Positions 20,641-33,314 of a stretch of DNA of 64,000 bases are shown in pieces. The stretch is from Ottelia alismoides (Eukaryota; Streptophyta; Magnoliopsida; Alismatales; Hydrocharitaceae): NCBI GenBank assembly GCA_037367405.1, contig JAZKJV010002323.1, forward strand, positions 496,001 through 560,000, read 5' to 3'. The number at the start of each line of letters is the position of its first letter. Within the stretch, counting starts at the first letter, position 1. The notes below the pieces were generated by a model. The model saw nothing but the letters and a program-made list of their open reading frames with translations, did not search any database and had not been told where the DNA came from. The translations under genes were made by a program, and so were the position numbers.

Positions 20641-21959
20641 TAATTAAAAATAAAATAACAAGTGAATTAATTAAATATAGTCTAAAACATAAAAAATATT
20701 TATTATTTTGTATCCTATTTTATTCAAATTTTTATATTTTTTACAACATAATTTATTAAGAGCTAATATTTGCAAGATACATTTGCATATTTATCTGTTT
20801 GTAAGTATGTTATTTTTAATTTATATTTTGTATTTTATTTTTATCTATACATATTTTATATATTTATAATATTTTTAAATACATATTTACATATTTTTAT
20901 TTTTCTGATTTTATTTATATACTTAACTAAATAGAAGTATCTATTCTATAGGTATATTATACCTATATACTTTAATACATTATTTATTTTAATGTTTTAT
21001 TAATAGTTTTATTTTATGTTTATATTTTTAATATATTTCAGATAATATTTACAAGTATATAAAAATATAAGAAATGTAAAAGTATAAAGAATGAATAAAA
21101 TGAATACAATTTACATGTATACAATACAATAAGGATCCAAAATCCAACTTTTGCATGTGAGCTCCATTTTAAATGAAACCTTCATTAATAGGTAATTTCA
21201 TTTTATGAGCAATAAAGGCGAGTTTGTCAATTTGGAGTATATGGAGGAGTTATTGGTCTAGGAATATTCTAAATTTGCTTTATTTCAGTGTTGATTTTGA
21301 ATTACTTCCATCTATTTTAGAAAATTAAAAAAAGAGATTAAGTTCCTTCATATATGCACACTTCTAATATTTTTAGTTTCCATTTTTATTCCTCTTATAC
21401 CTTAAAAACATAAAGACACTTCAAAATTATTAAAAAAATCATTAAAAATTCATGTAATTTCTAAAAATACAAAAAGTTAGTGTTTTGAATATCATACTTT
21501 ACATGCTATACAGTAAAATAATTTTGAGAATTTTTGGAAAATTTTACAAAAGAAATAATTTTTTGAACTCCATTTCTTTTGCCTTCAAGTATTTTTCAAA
21601 ACCTTATTTTGTTTTTATTTTATTTTTAATATATTATCTTTTTTAAAAAAAGCATCAAAGATTTATAAAAACATAAAAACTACAAATTTAAAAATTTTAA
21701 AAAAATAATTAATTAAAAAGGGGAAAAAATAAATTTATTTAAAATCAAATATGATTAAAAATACATAAATAAAAATAAAGAAAACATGTAACTATTGACA
21801 TACACATTTCACACATACACACACACACACAATGAACTTATGCAAATTGACTTGGATACACTTAACGACTCTACACAAGAGTGATGCTCGCTTCTTAATG
21901 TCAACCCATGATCCTTAGGTAGTTAAAAAAGAATAAAATTGATTTATTTTACTTATTGA
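20641..21959. other. AT-rich stretch without recognisable features
   Basis: The sequence is very AT-rich with many A and T runs and resembles in composition the AT-rich zones of the Athila LTRs. I could not align it to them by eye. It contains a short CA microsatellite at about 21811-21832. I see no gene, promoter or element boundary. Confidence 0.5.
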
Positions 21960-22970
21960 TTGAGGATTGATCGATGTTACATGACACATCACTTTAAATT
22001 AAATCTTTTTCTCGATTATCAAATGTGAAGACAACATTTTTTTATCGTGATCTCGTCGAGGAAATCTATACAGTACAATCAAAAGGATTTATGGTCAAAG
22101 AAAAAGAAGACTATGTAGATTGAGAAAACATGTATTGACTGAAGCAGGTCCTAGATAGCGGTATAAGAGATTTTTGTTGTTTCTGGTGGAAGCATAGTAA
22201 CATAAAGACTATTTTATATCATTGTGCCTTCATAAATAAACTCTTAGGAAATGATTACAATTGTTGATTTATGTTGATTGTAACTCGAACAACTTAAGTT
22301 TGAATGATGAATGAGCAAGACATTTGCTATAAAAAACTTGTGATTTCCAAATCAGATTTTAGGTATGAAGATTACATATGACAAAATCTAGGTAACTTTG
22401 ATTCTATTAAGAGAAGTACATTGAGAAAATACCTTAGAATTTCACCATGGGTAAGGTCAATCATGTGAATACCCCTCTTGTAACACTAAGCACCAAGCAT
22501 AGTCCAAGGACAAAAGATAAAATGATGAAATAAGGGTTATTCCTTATAATTCAACCACACGTATTTTGTTGCATGTTATATGTGCTAGACATGATATTTC
22601 TCATCCGTTTGGAGTTGGCAGCATGTTTATCTTAAAATCAATGAAAAGTGCATTAGAACGTTGTCAAATGGAGATTGAGCTGTTGCACTAGCAACGAGTC
22701 TTTATTTTGGAAGAGAGAATAAATTACTTTTGAGCTACATACACTCTGAAATGGCAGGAAATGTTGATGGTAGATAATTTATATCTATCAACTTGATCAT
22801 ATATGCATGTGATGCTATTTCAGGACAATCAAATTGCAGAAGTGTGTAGGAAGAATTCATTGTTGCTATATGATTCAAAATTAAACTCTTGTGGATGAAG
22901 AAGTCCATCTAAGGACTTAATTTTATTCAAGATAAGCATCCATTTATTGCGATAATCACAGTTAGCTATT
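21960..22970 (+). pseudogene. Degenerate Ty1/copia pol remnant (RT to RNase H)
   Basis: Translated in pieces across frames, this shows copia RT and RNase H phrases in the right order. Near 22030 comes VKTTFFYRDLVEEIY (family: VKTAFLHGDLEEEIYM), then GFMVKEKEDYV, LKQVLDSGIR (family: LKQAPRQWY), FINKLLGNDY, then near 22580 ARHDISHPFGVGS (family: TRPDISHAVGVVS), and near 22880 LLWMKK and LNFIQDK, the start of the RNase H end. Many stops and frameshifts break it, so it is an old copy. It stops at 22970, where element C inserted; the rest should lie beyond the window. The lineage could be Tork-like, but I am not certain. Confidence 0.75.
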
Positions 22971-23959
22971 TGATGAATACTCATTCATCACACTTTATTC
23001 TTATATTTTAGCTACAAAAACCTTTGCAAATGCATGTATATAGTTGTAAATATAAATAATTACCAAAAGCATGCATTGTGTAAAAAGTAATAATTAGCAT
23101 GTTTTTGTGCAAAAATAAAAGAATAAAGATCAAAAAGAAAAAGAGGGAAATATTTAGAATAAATATTGAGCAACCTAACCCAAGGGAGGGCTCAGCATGG
23201 GCCTGACCGCATAAAAGCCAAAGTAGAGGGAGATAGGGGCTCATGTGTGTAAATAAATATGTAAATAAAATAAAAATATTTTCCTCCCAAAAATAGACTC
23301 AGAAGGGCTTGTAAATATTTGTATATATTTGTAAATATAAAATCAAGATAAAAATAGTAAAATTAAAAAGAAAAAAAAACAAAAACATAACCTTTGTACA
23401 TAGTCACCATGTATATAGTCCACTCATCCCTATTTATTTAACCTTATAAATAAATAAAATTAATTTCCAAAAATTCTGTAAATATTTTATCTTTTATAGT
23501 GTAAATAAATAAAATAAAAACCCTTAAAACAAAAACAAAATAAAAAGAACAAAATTAAAAACCCAAAAATACTTTGTAAATATACCATGGATATATATGT
23601 ACATATGTATTTATTTCACTATTGTATATGAATATTAAAAATAAAATAAAAATATCTTTTTATTCCTTATTTTATGATATAAATAAATAAAATATAAAAT
23701 GGGAATAAAAATGTATAAAAATAAAGTTAAAAAAATCAAAAATTAAAAATCCTATATTGTACACATACCTATGTATAGTACTATATTGTAAATACCCTAT
23801 TTTTATTTTGAAAAATTAATTAAAAATCACTAAAAAATAGAAAAAATTAAAACAAAAATATTTCATGTTTTGACTTTTTTATAAATCAGCCATTTACTAT
23901 TTATTAATGATTTTACAAATCTTTTCCAAATGGCTTATTCCCATTGGTCCAGGGGGATT

Positions 23960-24188
23960 GTTGACCGCCCGGTCAACTCCCCCCCCCCAGGACCACCTTC
24001 CACGGGTTTTGGTTCACGGACCCTGTTTCTCGGATTTTCCCCATCTAAACCCGATCACCATTCTTCTAAACCCCGGGTCCGTGTCGATCCCAGCATATCC
24101 GACATCTTCGCCGGAGCGCCCGCCTCGGGATCCGCGCATCCCATTGCCCTACCCGCTCACATCTTCCCGGACCTTCCACCGTATAAAG
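23960..24188 (+). promoter_or_regulatory. Putative LTR promoter of element C
   Basis: A perfect inverted W-box pair, GTTGACC-GCCC-GGTCAAC, lies at 23960-23977. A good TATA box, GTATAAAG, lies at 24181-24188 in the same context (GCTCGAGCTCCGCCACC follows) as in A. The G-box position of A and B is changed here (CCAAATGG-like at about 23928), so that site is not kept. Confidence 0.5.
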
Positions 24189-25057
24189 CTCGAGCTCCGC
24201 CACCCTATTCTTCCATCTTTGGCTCATTTGCTCCACCACCAGTGACCTCCAGTGCTGGAGTAAGAGTGACAGCTTGCTCCAGGTGCTGTCGCAGCGAGGA
24301 AAGGGGCAGAGAACCACTGATCCGGCGGTGTGCTCCACCGTGCTCTGCCCAGAGCAGGAGCTTGAGCCTCGGAGGTCGACGCTCCTCGAGGCAAGGACCA
24401 AGAGCTGCACAAGCTCCTTCCCAATCGATTCCTCCACCCAGGTAGAACCATTTCCCTTTCTTTTTCGTTAATTTCCGATTACCCCCAATTCGCCCCGTCG
24501 CCGACCACCGTCGATTCCGATCACGTCCGCCTCCCATTCGACCATCGGGCTGAACCATAGCCTCGGCCTTCCTCCCGCGCACATTCTCTGCACTTCCATT
24601 CAACCCAGCTCGCACAGGAGCTGGGGTTCGAGCTCCTCCGTCCATCCCCTCGCCGGAGCTCGTCCGCACCGACTCCCCGACCACTTTCACCACGCCTAAC
24701 GGGGTCGAGGTAGTTTGCCCTCGACCCGCGAGCTTTCTGGAGCACTTTGCAGGTTCATCCAAGCCCATCTGAGGGCTTGGACCATTCGGTCCAGTAGCTC
24801 CACCTCCGCCGACCTCGCCGGAGCTCTCCAGGGCTCGGTTGGGTCATCGGAGGCCACCACTCGACGCGGAAGCCTCCCATGCACCTTCTCCAATCTTCAG
24901 CGAGCTTCTAGGAGGACACCAGAGCCGCCACGAGCCCGGCGAAGTTTGCCGGCGCCCAGTTCGTCCAGCATCCTCCTCAGCCGTCCGATCGCCCCCGCGC
25001 TCCAGACTTGATCGTGCCCGTCCATTTGAGGAGTGTCCCTGACCGCCAGATCCTTCG

Positions 25058-25062
25058 GGGGT
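25058..25062. repeat. Target-site duplication of element B, left copy
   Basis: GGGGT here and GGGGT at 51790-51794 are identical and directly flank the B LTRs. Removing B and one copy restores a continuous C LTR. Confidence 0.95.
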
Positions 25063-28000
25063 TGATGACCGTCCGAATGACCAAGGCAAAGGTGTCTAAA
25101 AGGTCGTTGAGACCTCAATCATTCAGACTCGGGTCAACAAGAAAAATGAACCACTCGATACAAATAAAATCAATCAAGCACGAAGAAGCGGTCCTGCTAT
25201 GTGTTTAACCTGGTATAGTACCCAGGGTCGAACTCGAGGAGCACGGATTGGCCGAAGGCATACGAAGTAGTAAAAATAAATAAAATAAAAGACAAAATAT
25301 TTTTTTAGTGGTTTTTAATTATTTTTAGATTTTTTCGGATTTTTAATATGTAAAGAAAATAATAAAAACAAAAACAATCACACTTTGACAAATTATTTAA
25401 GGCAACAAAATTCAACCAAAAATTAAAACAAAAATCTTTTTATGTGTTTTATAATTTTTTATGTTTTTGGTGAATTTTTGGAATTTTTTTGATATTTATT
25501 TTAATTTCTAAAAATCAAACAGTAACAAAAACAAGGGGTACTGTCCAGCCAAGCCTAAAGTCCCTAGATAAAATACCTAAGGACCTCAAAAAGGCCTGGA
25601 GGTAATTTTCCTATAAAATAGATAAAATAAGGAAAATTTAGGTACCAGATTTATTGTTTTTGGATTTTTAATATATTTATTAGAATTTTTATGGTTTTTT
25701 TGGGTTTTTAAGTTTTTAAGGTTTTTAAGCAATGAAAAATAGCCAAAATTGGATAGAAAAGCAAACAAACTAAACTAAACAGTAGCTAATTTTTATGGAA
25801 TTTTTAGAGGGGTTTTTATATTTTTTTATGATTTTTCAATCTAGACAGTAGAAAAAATGAAGGTTTTTGAATTTTTAAAAATAGCAAACACAATCAAAAA
25901 TGTCCTCAAAAATTCACGAAAATCCTACAACATGGCAAGAGCCATGTGTCAAATTTTCATCGAGTTTGGAGGTGATTTGATATTTTATTCAAAAATAACA
26001 AAAGGGTACTGTGCACAGGGACTAGAATGCAAATACCCAAAGTTCTGGGGGTCCCGGTGCAAAATACCCAGCAAAACACGCGCCAAGCGCGTGCCTGGGG
26101 CACTCAGGGACCTATATGTAAGGAAAATAAGTCCCGAGGACCTATTGGTAACACGTACCAAAAGTCCAGGGGGCTCGGTTGCAAATAACCCAAAAATTAA
26201 TGCACATGCGCAAAACAACCACGCACAGGGGTATAAATGCAATTAACTAAAAAGTTTCATTCATTCATAAACGTCCAGAACTACAAGGGCATAGATTGCA
26301 AATACACCAGAAGAACACGTGTCGAAGCACGTGACACACTACACACAGGGGCATACATGCAATAAGAAAACAAGACAGGGTCCAAAGTGCAAATGTACCA
26401 ACATAAATAAAATACGAAAAATATTTACAGGACTGAAACAAAACAAGACTAAAGCTAAGGGCCTAAGGGATAAATTACCCTTTATTAAGTTGGCCGTCGG
26501 ATGGGCGCCACGTATACTGATGAACGGCTGGAAATGGGTGGCGCCCAACGCTGATATTCCTCGGGTTGATCGATCGGTCCAGGCGTCGCCACGTGGGAGA
26601 TCGAACGGTGGAGAGGTACTGTGGCTAAACCTCGGGCATCGATGGTCCAGATCGCTCCTCAGATGGATCTAACGCTGCTGGTGGCTCCTGAAGCGGACGG
26701 TGGCGATCAAAACTGGAGCAGGAGGGCAATCCAACGGTTGCTGGAGGTCCTCGAAGAACAAGAGGCCGACGAACTTCGCCGGCCCAGTACGCGCGCTCCG
26801 AGCCTCCGCGAGGGCTTGTGATGATCGAGGAAGCTTCGCCTTGGCCTCCCGCGTCTGTGGGACGTCTCCGATGAATCAACGGAGCTCCAGAGAGCTCTGT
26901 CGACTCCGGCGGAGGAGAAGCTCCGGTTCTTAAGTAGGAAGGCCTCAGACAGCCCTCGATTGACCTACAAAACGCAACCAAAGAGCTCCTGGGTCGAGGG
27001 TAAACTGCCTCGACCCTGTTAGCGGTGGTGCAAGTGGACGGTGCGGTGGTGCGGGCGAACCCCGGCGATGCGACGGCGAAGGGGTTCGAACCCCAGCTCC
27101 TGTGCGAGCTGGGTTGAACGGAGGGGCGGAGAAGGTGCGCGGGGGAAGGGCGAATGTGATGGGGGATTCTGATGATCGAACGGAAGGGGGAGATGGCGGG
27201 AATCGATGATGGTCGGCGACGGCGAGATCTGGGGCTAATCGAAAATTAGAGAAAAAGAAAGAACTACAGGTCTACCTGGGTGAAGGAATGGGCTGTGGTC
27301 GAGCTTGCGCAGCTCTGGGTCTTCGCCTCAAGGAACGCCGACGTCCGAGGCTCGAGCTCCAACTCAGGGCGGAGCACGGCGGTGATACTCGCCGGATCAG
27401 TGGAAACCTCCTCCTCGCCTCGCTGCAACAGGTGGAGACGCTCGCTGTCACTCGTGCGATCACGCTGGAGCTCACAGGGAAGAAGGGGAATGACCAAAGA
27501 TAGAGAAAATGGGTGGCGGAGCTGGGTATTTAAGTGGGTGCAGGTCCGGCTAGGGCTGGTCGGGTAGGGCTGTGAGAAGCGCGGATCCCGATATGGATAC
27601 CCCGGCGAGGGTCTCGGATGCACGAAGAAGAGATAGGACCCAGGGTTTGCGGAGATGGCGAGCGGATCGAGCGCGGAAAAAGAGGAGAAGTCGGGTCGGG
27701 CGCGAGATCCGCTGGAGAAGAAGGTCCGCGGAGGGAGTTGACCGGAGGTCAACATCTCCGTGGGCCAATGAGACGCTGCCACGTGGAAAAGATTTGAAAA
27801 ATTAATTATAAATAGCAAATGGAAGAATTATAAAAAGTCGAAACATGAAAGATTTTTGTTTTAATATTTTCTATTTTTTTGTGATTTTTAATTAATTTTT
27901 GGAAATAAAAATAAGGTATTTACATTATATAGCTATATATAGGTATATATACAATATGTAGGCTTTTGATTTTTGATTTTTAATTATTATTTTTGTATAA

Positions 28001-28718
28001 TTTTATTCCTATTTTATATTTTATTTATTTATAGAATAAAATAAGGAATAAAAAGGTATTTTTATTTTGTTTTTATTATTTATATACATAGGTAAAATAA
28101 ATAGATATATACATCTATATACATGGTATATGTACAATGTATTTTGGTATTTTTGATTTTTCTATTTTTATTTTGATTTTTGTTTTGATTCTTTTTATTT
28201 TATTTATTTACAAAGTATAACATAGACTATTTACAAAAAGTTTAAAAATTAATTTTATATATTTACAAAGCTAAATAAATATATATAGGTGTGGTTTATG
28301 TACATGATGAAAGGGGTATTTTTGATCTTTTTGATTTTTAACTTTTCTTTTGTTTTTATATCTTTTATAAATATATACAAGTATTTACAAGCATATTTTT
28401 GGGTGAGGAAAACATTTTTATTTTGTTTACATAAATATATACACAAGAGCTCCTATCTCCCTCTACTTTGGCTTTTATGCGGTCAGGCCCATGCTGAGCC
28501 CTCCCTTGGGTTAGGTTGCTCAATATTTATTCTAAATATTTCCCTCTTTTTCTTTTTAATCTTTATTCTTTTATTTTTGCACAAAAACATGCTAATTATA
28601 GGTTTTTACACAATGCATGCTTTTGCTAATTATTCCTATTTACACATATCTACATGCATTTGCAAAGGTTTTTGTAGCTAAAATTTAAGAATAAAGAGTG
28701 ATGAATGGGTATTCATCA
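25063..28718 (-). repeat. 3' LTR of element B
   Basis: This 3656-bp copy matches 48141-51789 with scattered substitutions and small indels. On the minus strand it starts TGATGAATACCC (28718 downwards) and ends GGTCATCA. It holds a G-box (27779-27786), a perfect inverted W-box pair (27737-27753), a TATA-like site (27526-27534), a GT-AG pair (27275 down to 26965, with TAG rather than CAG at the acceptor) and GTTCGACCC (25224-25232). Confidence 0.95.
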
Positions 28719-28730
28719 CCCCCTATACTT
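28719..28730 (-). other. Polypurine tract, element B
   Basis: On the minus strand this reads AAGTATAGGGGG directly before the 3' LTR start TGATGAAT. Confidence 0.9.
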
Positions 28731-29098
28731 AACTTTGCTAGTCCCTTAGCAAACACTTATTTGAAAAAGAAGTGAAAAAGAAAGAAAGAAAAAGAAAAAG
28801 AGGATGTACATGGATCAAGGTTGATTATTAAACTTGCCTTCATTAAATTGGGTTATGGAGCTCGATCAGATCTTTGGATTATTAATGTGTCGGAACCTTA
28901 TTTAGACTTAAGCTTAAAACCTAACAGCCTCTAAGTTCCACTAATCTATAACCAAGACTCCTCAATGCTCCAGGTCAGAACAAGTCATCAATCACAAACC
29001 TTGAAGACCATGAATCTTTTCTTGTCCTGTGAATGTGAAGTCTAAGCTCTCCACCTCAGAAATGGCAACTTGACAACCCTCCCCAACAAGGTAACTCT

Positions 29099-29281
29099 AT
29101 GACCTCAATCTGGCCACTCTTTCCTCGAGGAGCGGGGTATTCCCTTCTAAGTTCAAGTACAACCGGCTCAAGAAGAGGGGGAAGAAGAGAATGGGTCAAG
29201 GCCAGTGTAGCCAAGTACCCTTGGGAGCTTGACCAGTGTAGCCAAGTCTCCCTGCTGCAAGCTACAACAGGTGGATCATGA
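29099..29281 (+). CDS. Conserved antisense small ORF 1 (element B)
   Basis: This is a 60-residue ATG-initiated frame, antisense to B, and nearly identical to the one in A (15203-15385). A possible splice donor, AAGGTAACT, lies just upstream of the ATG (about 29088-29096). Function is unknown, and preservation may only reflect the youth of the copies. Confidence 0.3.
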   Translation: MTSIWPLFPRGAGYSLLSSSTTGSRRGGRREWVKASVAKYPWELDQCSQVSLLQATTGGS

Positions 29282-29639
29282 AACCAATCTTTGCTTATTG
29301 CACTCTATATACATACTCCGGTGGGATTATCATTTTCTCTCAGACCCACCACTTTTTTGGAGTTCTTTTCTTTTTGCACTTTTTTTTTCCAAGTGCATCT
29401 GTACAACATATACATGTGCATCATATATACAAGGAGTTTTTCCTCTTGAGCCAGTAGACTATCCCTCTTTTGAAGCTTTATTGCAACCCACAACTCCCGT
29501 CGTTAGACCTCATGGCAACCAGACCAAGTTGAGACGCACTTCCTTCACTATAAGAAGAAGAGAGGTTCCGCCTAGAAGTACTACCCTCATATGCTACCCC
29601 AAGCCAAGGAAGACTGCCTCCTCACCACCTCATCCGTAG
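29229..29639 (+). CDS. Conserved antisense ORF 2 (element B)
   Basis: This frame of 136 residues overlaps antisense ORF 1 in another frame and has no ATG at its open 5' end. It has a hydrophobic stretch (residues about 40-55), a middle QGVFPLEPVDYPSFEALLQP and a basic end (RRREVPPRS). It matches A and C with few changes. I do not recognise the family. Confidence 0.3.
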   Translation: MTSVAKSPCCKLQQVDHETNLCLLHSIYILRWDYHFLSDPPLFWSSFLFALFFSKCICTTYTCASYIQGVFPLEPVDYPSFEALLQPTTPVVRPHGNQTKLRRTSFTIRRREVPPRSTTLICYPKPRKTASSPPHP

Positions 29640-30384
29640 AGAGCTCGGTGCATAGTGCTGGTGTCCAAGTAAAGCCATAATCTATATGAGTCATGTGTTG
29701 TTGTTAAGTGCTCTACTTAGGCTCATTGAGATGACATGTGATCATAGCCTAGTGGACTCAAAGAATTAAGTCTCACCATGGACCTGAAAAGCCTTAAACC
29801 TAAGCCCTATAAGGTTCCTCTTAGAAGTTAGGTGGATTAAGATCTTAATCAAGCTCCATTTCTCAATTTGATTCCAGGCTAGTTTAAATGTCAATTATCA
29901 TCCAGAAAAACTATGTACATATGTACAAAAAGATGCTTATTTACACAAATTTTACAAACATGCAAAATTTTTGAAAAATGTTTTGAAATCATAAATGGAT
30001 GATGCATGAAGTGCAAGTTTTGCAAAAAGATATTTACACACATTTACACAAGATTTTTGCAAACTTTTTGATTTTCAAAACATTTTGGAAAAATTTTGTA
30101 CTATATACATAATTTTGATACAAAAATATTTACACAAGCTTTACACAAAAGATTTTTGAAATCATTTTTACAAAAATAATTTGTACACTAGCTATGTATG
30201 TGCAAATAAAAGAAGATTATGTACATGAAAAATTTTTTTATGTGGTTTTTAGCCATTTTATTTATTAACACACTCACACAAAGTACGAGTTATGGCTAAA
30301 GTATATATATGAAATATATACACACCCCCCCTATACTTAGCTCGAACGATGTCCTCAGAGTCAAGAGCGATGAAGAAGACATAA

Positions 30385-30389
30385 CTCGT
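30385..30389. repeat. Target-site duplication of element D, left copy
   Basis: CTCGT here matches CTCGT at 39337-39341. In A and C the uninterrupted site reads CTAGYACGAGTTATG, so D entered within one arm of a conserved inverted repeat. Confidence 0.95.
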
Positions 30390-33301
30390 TGACGAACCGA
30401 AAAATCAGCCCTCTAATAATGTGTTTTTAGCACATGGAAATGTCATCGTAGCCGGGCCGATTCGGGTCGTCAAAAGATCACCTCGTTTAGATATATGCCA
30501 TAATGAATCGAAACGAGGTGATCGTAAAATTATTTTACTTGGCAAGATACCAAGGTCGAACTCAGGGACACGAGCCTCTCTCGTATTAATCGGAATTAAG
30601 CGTATTTAAATCAAGTGTTGAAATAAATCATATAGGTCAAATGATGCAAAGACACAACATGACAATGAAATTAAAATTAAACATGCATTTTTTTAATATA
30701 TATATTTTTTTTATGCAATTAAATGATCATGCAAAGCATCACTAACATGCCCTAGTTAGAAAAATGGTGAGCAAAATAATCAATGATTCAATTCCAAATT
30801 TAATTTAAGATGACAAACTCAATTTGAACAAGGCATGTATGAAATAGCAAGAGACACGTAGATATCAAAATAATACATCAGTATTAAAGTGTCCATTAAA
30901 CGAAATGATCATGCCATGAGAAAGTTCGTCAAACGAGCTTCGAAACGAAACTGAAATCATCTCATTCGGATAAACATAGCTCAAGATATTCAGAAGAGAA
31001 ACCAGGGGCATAAGTGCAAGAAAACATAAAAAATATAACTACAAATAGGTCCTGGCAGGGACTAAAATGTAAATACGTAAAAGTACTGGACTTCCCTGTA
31101 AAATACCCACGGCTCACGCCTGCTGCACGTGATATGGGGACCTATCTGCAAATTGGAGAAGACTGTGGGCTCCTCCGCAATTTGCCCAGAAGGCACGCGC
31201 CATGCACGCGCCTTCCAGGCTTGGACGTTGGCTCAGGATCAGCGGAGGTTCGGCGTCGCTTCGGCGTAGGCTCGGAGTAGGCCGAAGCTCCTGCAGGCTC
31301 GGAACAGGCTCGGTGGATCCAAGCCTCTGGCTAGGACACTAAGGCTCGGAGTAGGCCCGGTTCTGACACGTGGCTGACTGGGCACCATTGGATCACAAGG
31401 ATCCAACGGCATCTGGAGGTAGCGATCTGGACGACGTGGCTGAATTGTAGCCGTTGGATAAACTCCAGGGCGGAGCATCCAACGGCTACTGCTCCTCTTC
31501 CTCCATCTGTAGCAGGCGGCGGGGAGCGAGCTCCGGCGAGGGAGCCCCGACTCCGCCTCTCTCTCTCGGCCACGGTCGACCTCCCCCGAGCCTAATTAAT
31601 GGTCGTCGATGAAGCGTGGAACTCGGGGGAGGTCCAGGAGGCTCTGGCGTCGATCGTCGAGGCTCGAAGGTGGCAGGCGGCTGGGATGAAGTGCTCTCCG
31701 GCGAACGTCCGACCATTGAAGAAATAAGACACCTGCAGGGTTAGTTGATAGCCGAAGCAACGATAGGGTGCATGGGTGAGTGAATTGGGAGCTCAGGCGG
31801 GTGGAGAAGATGGAGGAGCTCGGAGCTCCTCCGCCGCGAGGGCGGAGGAGGTGGGTTGGAAGCGCTAGGGGGTCTGGAGGAAGGAGGACATGATCGGAGT
31901 GTGTCACGAGGAAGGGGGATGCGTGGCGAAGCTGATGGGATGGTCGATGGAGGATAAACACGGCCGGAGTGACCGAGAAAAAACGAAGAAAAATAAAAAA
32001 AAATACAGAGGAAGAAGAAGGAGAAGCTTACCTGATCGGAGGCGGAGCGGAGCTTGGGGGCGAGCTCGAAGCGGAGCTCTGGTCGTCGCCGGACATCGGC
32101 AGCTACTCGATGCAGCTCAGGCGGTCGTCTGGAGGCGCCGCGACATCGCCATGGCCGGCGATGGATCTCACCGGGGGCGCAGTCGTCATCGCTCAATCCA
32201 GCCACCTCCCCCTGTCACCGGGAGGTGGCGGAGGGCTGGGATAAGCCCCACGTAAAGGTGGATAGCCTTGAACAGTGGAGAAGGCGGTGGATTTAAAGCT
32301 CGCAGGCGTCGGTTCCAGTGATGGAGGTCGTGATTTCGAGGGAGATGTGGAGCGAGTGGAGAGAGCTTCGTGGGTTGACGAGGGGTTCGCGAGGGAGGTG
32401 GATGACTGGGGGAGACCGAGAGACGGTTGGCGAGGTGTGAGGTCAGCTGGAGTAGTGGAGAAAAAGGGAAGGGGGGAGGTGTTGTGCGATGTGGAGAACG
32501 TGTGAGAGAGAGGTGTCGTGAGGTTGACGATAACCGTCGGCCGTTGGATCTTGAGATCCGACGGCTGACAATGGGGCGCGAAGGAAAGGCCGTGATTAGA
32601 TCTGGGGCGGTGAGATCGTTGGCCGATGAAGCAGCCACGTGGCAAGCTGTGCGTGAGGTGCTAGCGAACGGTCACGATGGAGAAGGGAGCTTGATCGGAT
32701 GGCTGAGGGTTGAGAGCGGCTTGAGCGGCATAGATGAAATCTGGGGTGAAGTGATCAAAGGGCTCGGGAGCTGCCACGTGGCAGGCTGTGCGAGAGGCGG
32801 TAGCGGACGGTCAAGATGAAGTGCGGGGAAAGATCAAACGATCGAGGATAAGGAGCAGCGTGGAACGGCCTGGACCGTTGGATCAAGAGGCCGATCCAAC
32901 GGTCGACAGAAGAGGCGGAAAAGACAAAGGGACCGGGCCACGTGGCGCCCCCATAATGGGCCACGTGGCCCAATCAGGTTATTCCGAGAGCATTTCTTAT
33001 TTTTGAAGGCCCTATTGGCCGAATTTGAGAAAACTCAAAACATGAAAGTTGTAAATCTTGACGAGATCTACAAGTTTCATGTTGACCAAAACTAGAGAAG
33101 AGATCAAACAAAGACACGAAATAATTTTGAGGCTATTTTTAAGTCTAAAAATACCACGAATTTTTGTTTTGTCATTTTTTTGTGGTTTTTAATTTATTAA
33201 GGACTCTGTTAATTATTAGACAATAACAGGGATTTATTGACAAAACCTTAAGCAAGGGGGTTAATTATAACAAATAAAGATGATGAAACTGAGGTTCATC
33301 A
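30390..33301 (-). repeat. 3' LTR of element D
   Basis: On the minus strand the LTR starts TGATGAACCTCAG and ends TTCGTCA. Its start forms a hairpin (TGATGAA with TTCATCA). It contains four GCCACGTGGC palindromes (32634, 32773, 32937, 32960), several CCGTTGGATC/GATCCAACGG motifs, a TATA-like site (32291-32298) and a GT-AG pair (32031 down to 31733). Several overlapping frames are open on both strands in the GC-rich core; none is supported as a gene. Confidence 0.95.
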
Positions 33302-33314
33302 CCCCCCTATACTT
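33302..33314 (-). other. Polypurine tract, element D
   Basis: On the minus strand this reads AAGTATAGGGGGG immediately before the D 3' LTR. It is identical to the tract of A, although the D LTR sequence is different. Confidence 0.9.

Larger units (their letters stand above)
22971..25062 (+). repeat. 5' LTR of element C, first part
   Basis: This part runs from the LTR start to the B insertion site. It includes the terminal hairpin, the AT-rich zone, the promoter sites and the putative leader intron (24442-24752; donor CCCAG|GTAG, acceptor TTTGCAG|G). Its last five bases, GGGGT (25058-25062), are the left target-site copy of B. Confidence 0.92.
28731..30389. other. Post-pol region of element B, part next to the 3' LTR
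   Basis: This is homologous to 14150-15753 of A in opposite orientation. It has no sense env-like frame. It contains the antisense frames (plus strand here), AT-rich spacer, and the fourth hairpin unit with its C-run (30325-30340). It ends with the left target-site copy of D, CTCGT (30385-30389). Confidence 0.8.

Noticed and set aside
28289..28681. 130-residue frame at 28289-28681 and similar frames at 23008-23244 and 51474-51752
   Set aside because: These are antisense translations of the AT-rich start of the LTR, repeated because the LTR is repeated.
31741..32645. Overlapping frames of 150-200 residues in the D LTRs
   Set aside because: Several frames overlap on both strands, codon content simply follows the GC-rich DNA, and indels between the LTR copies change the frames (for example 31596-32205 against 37632-38240).
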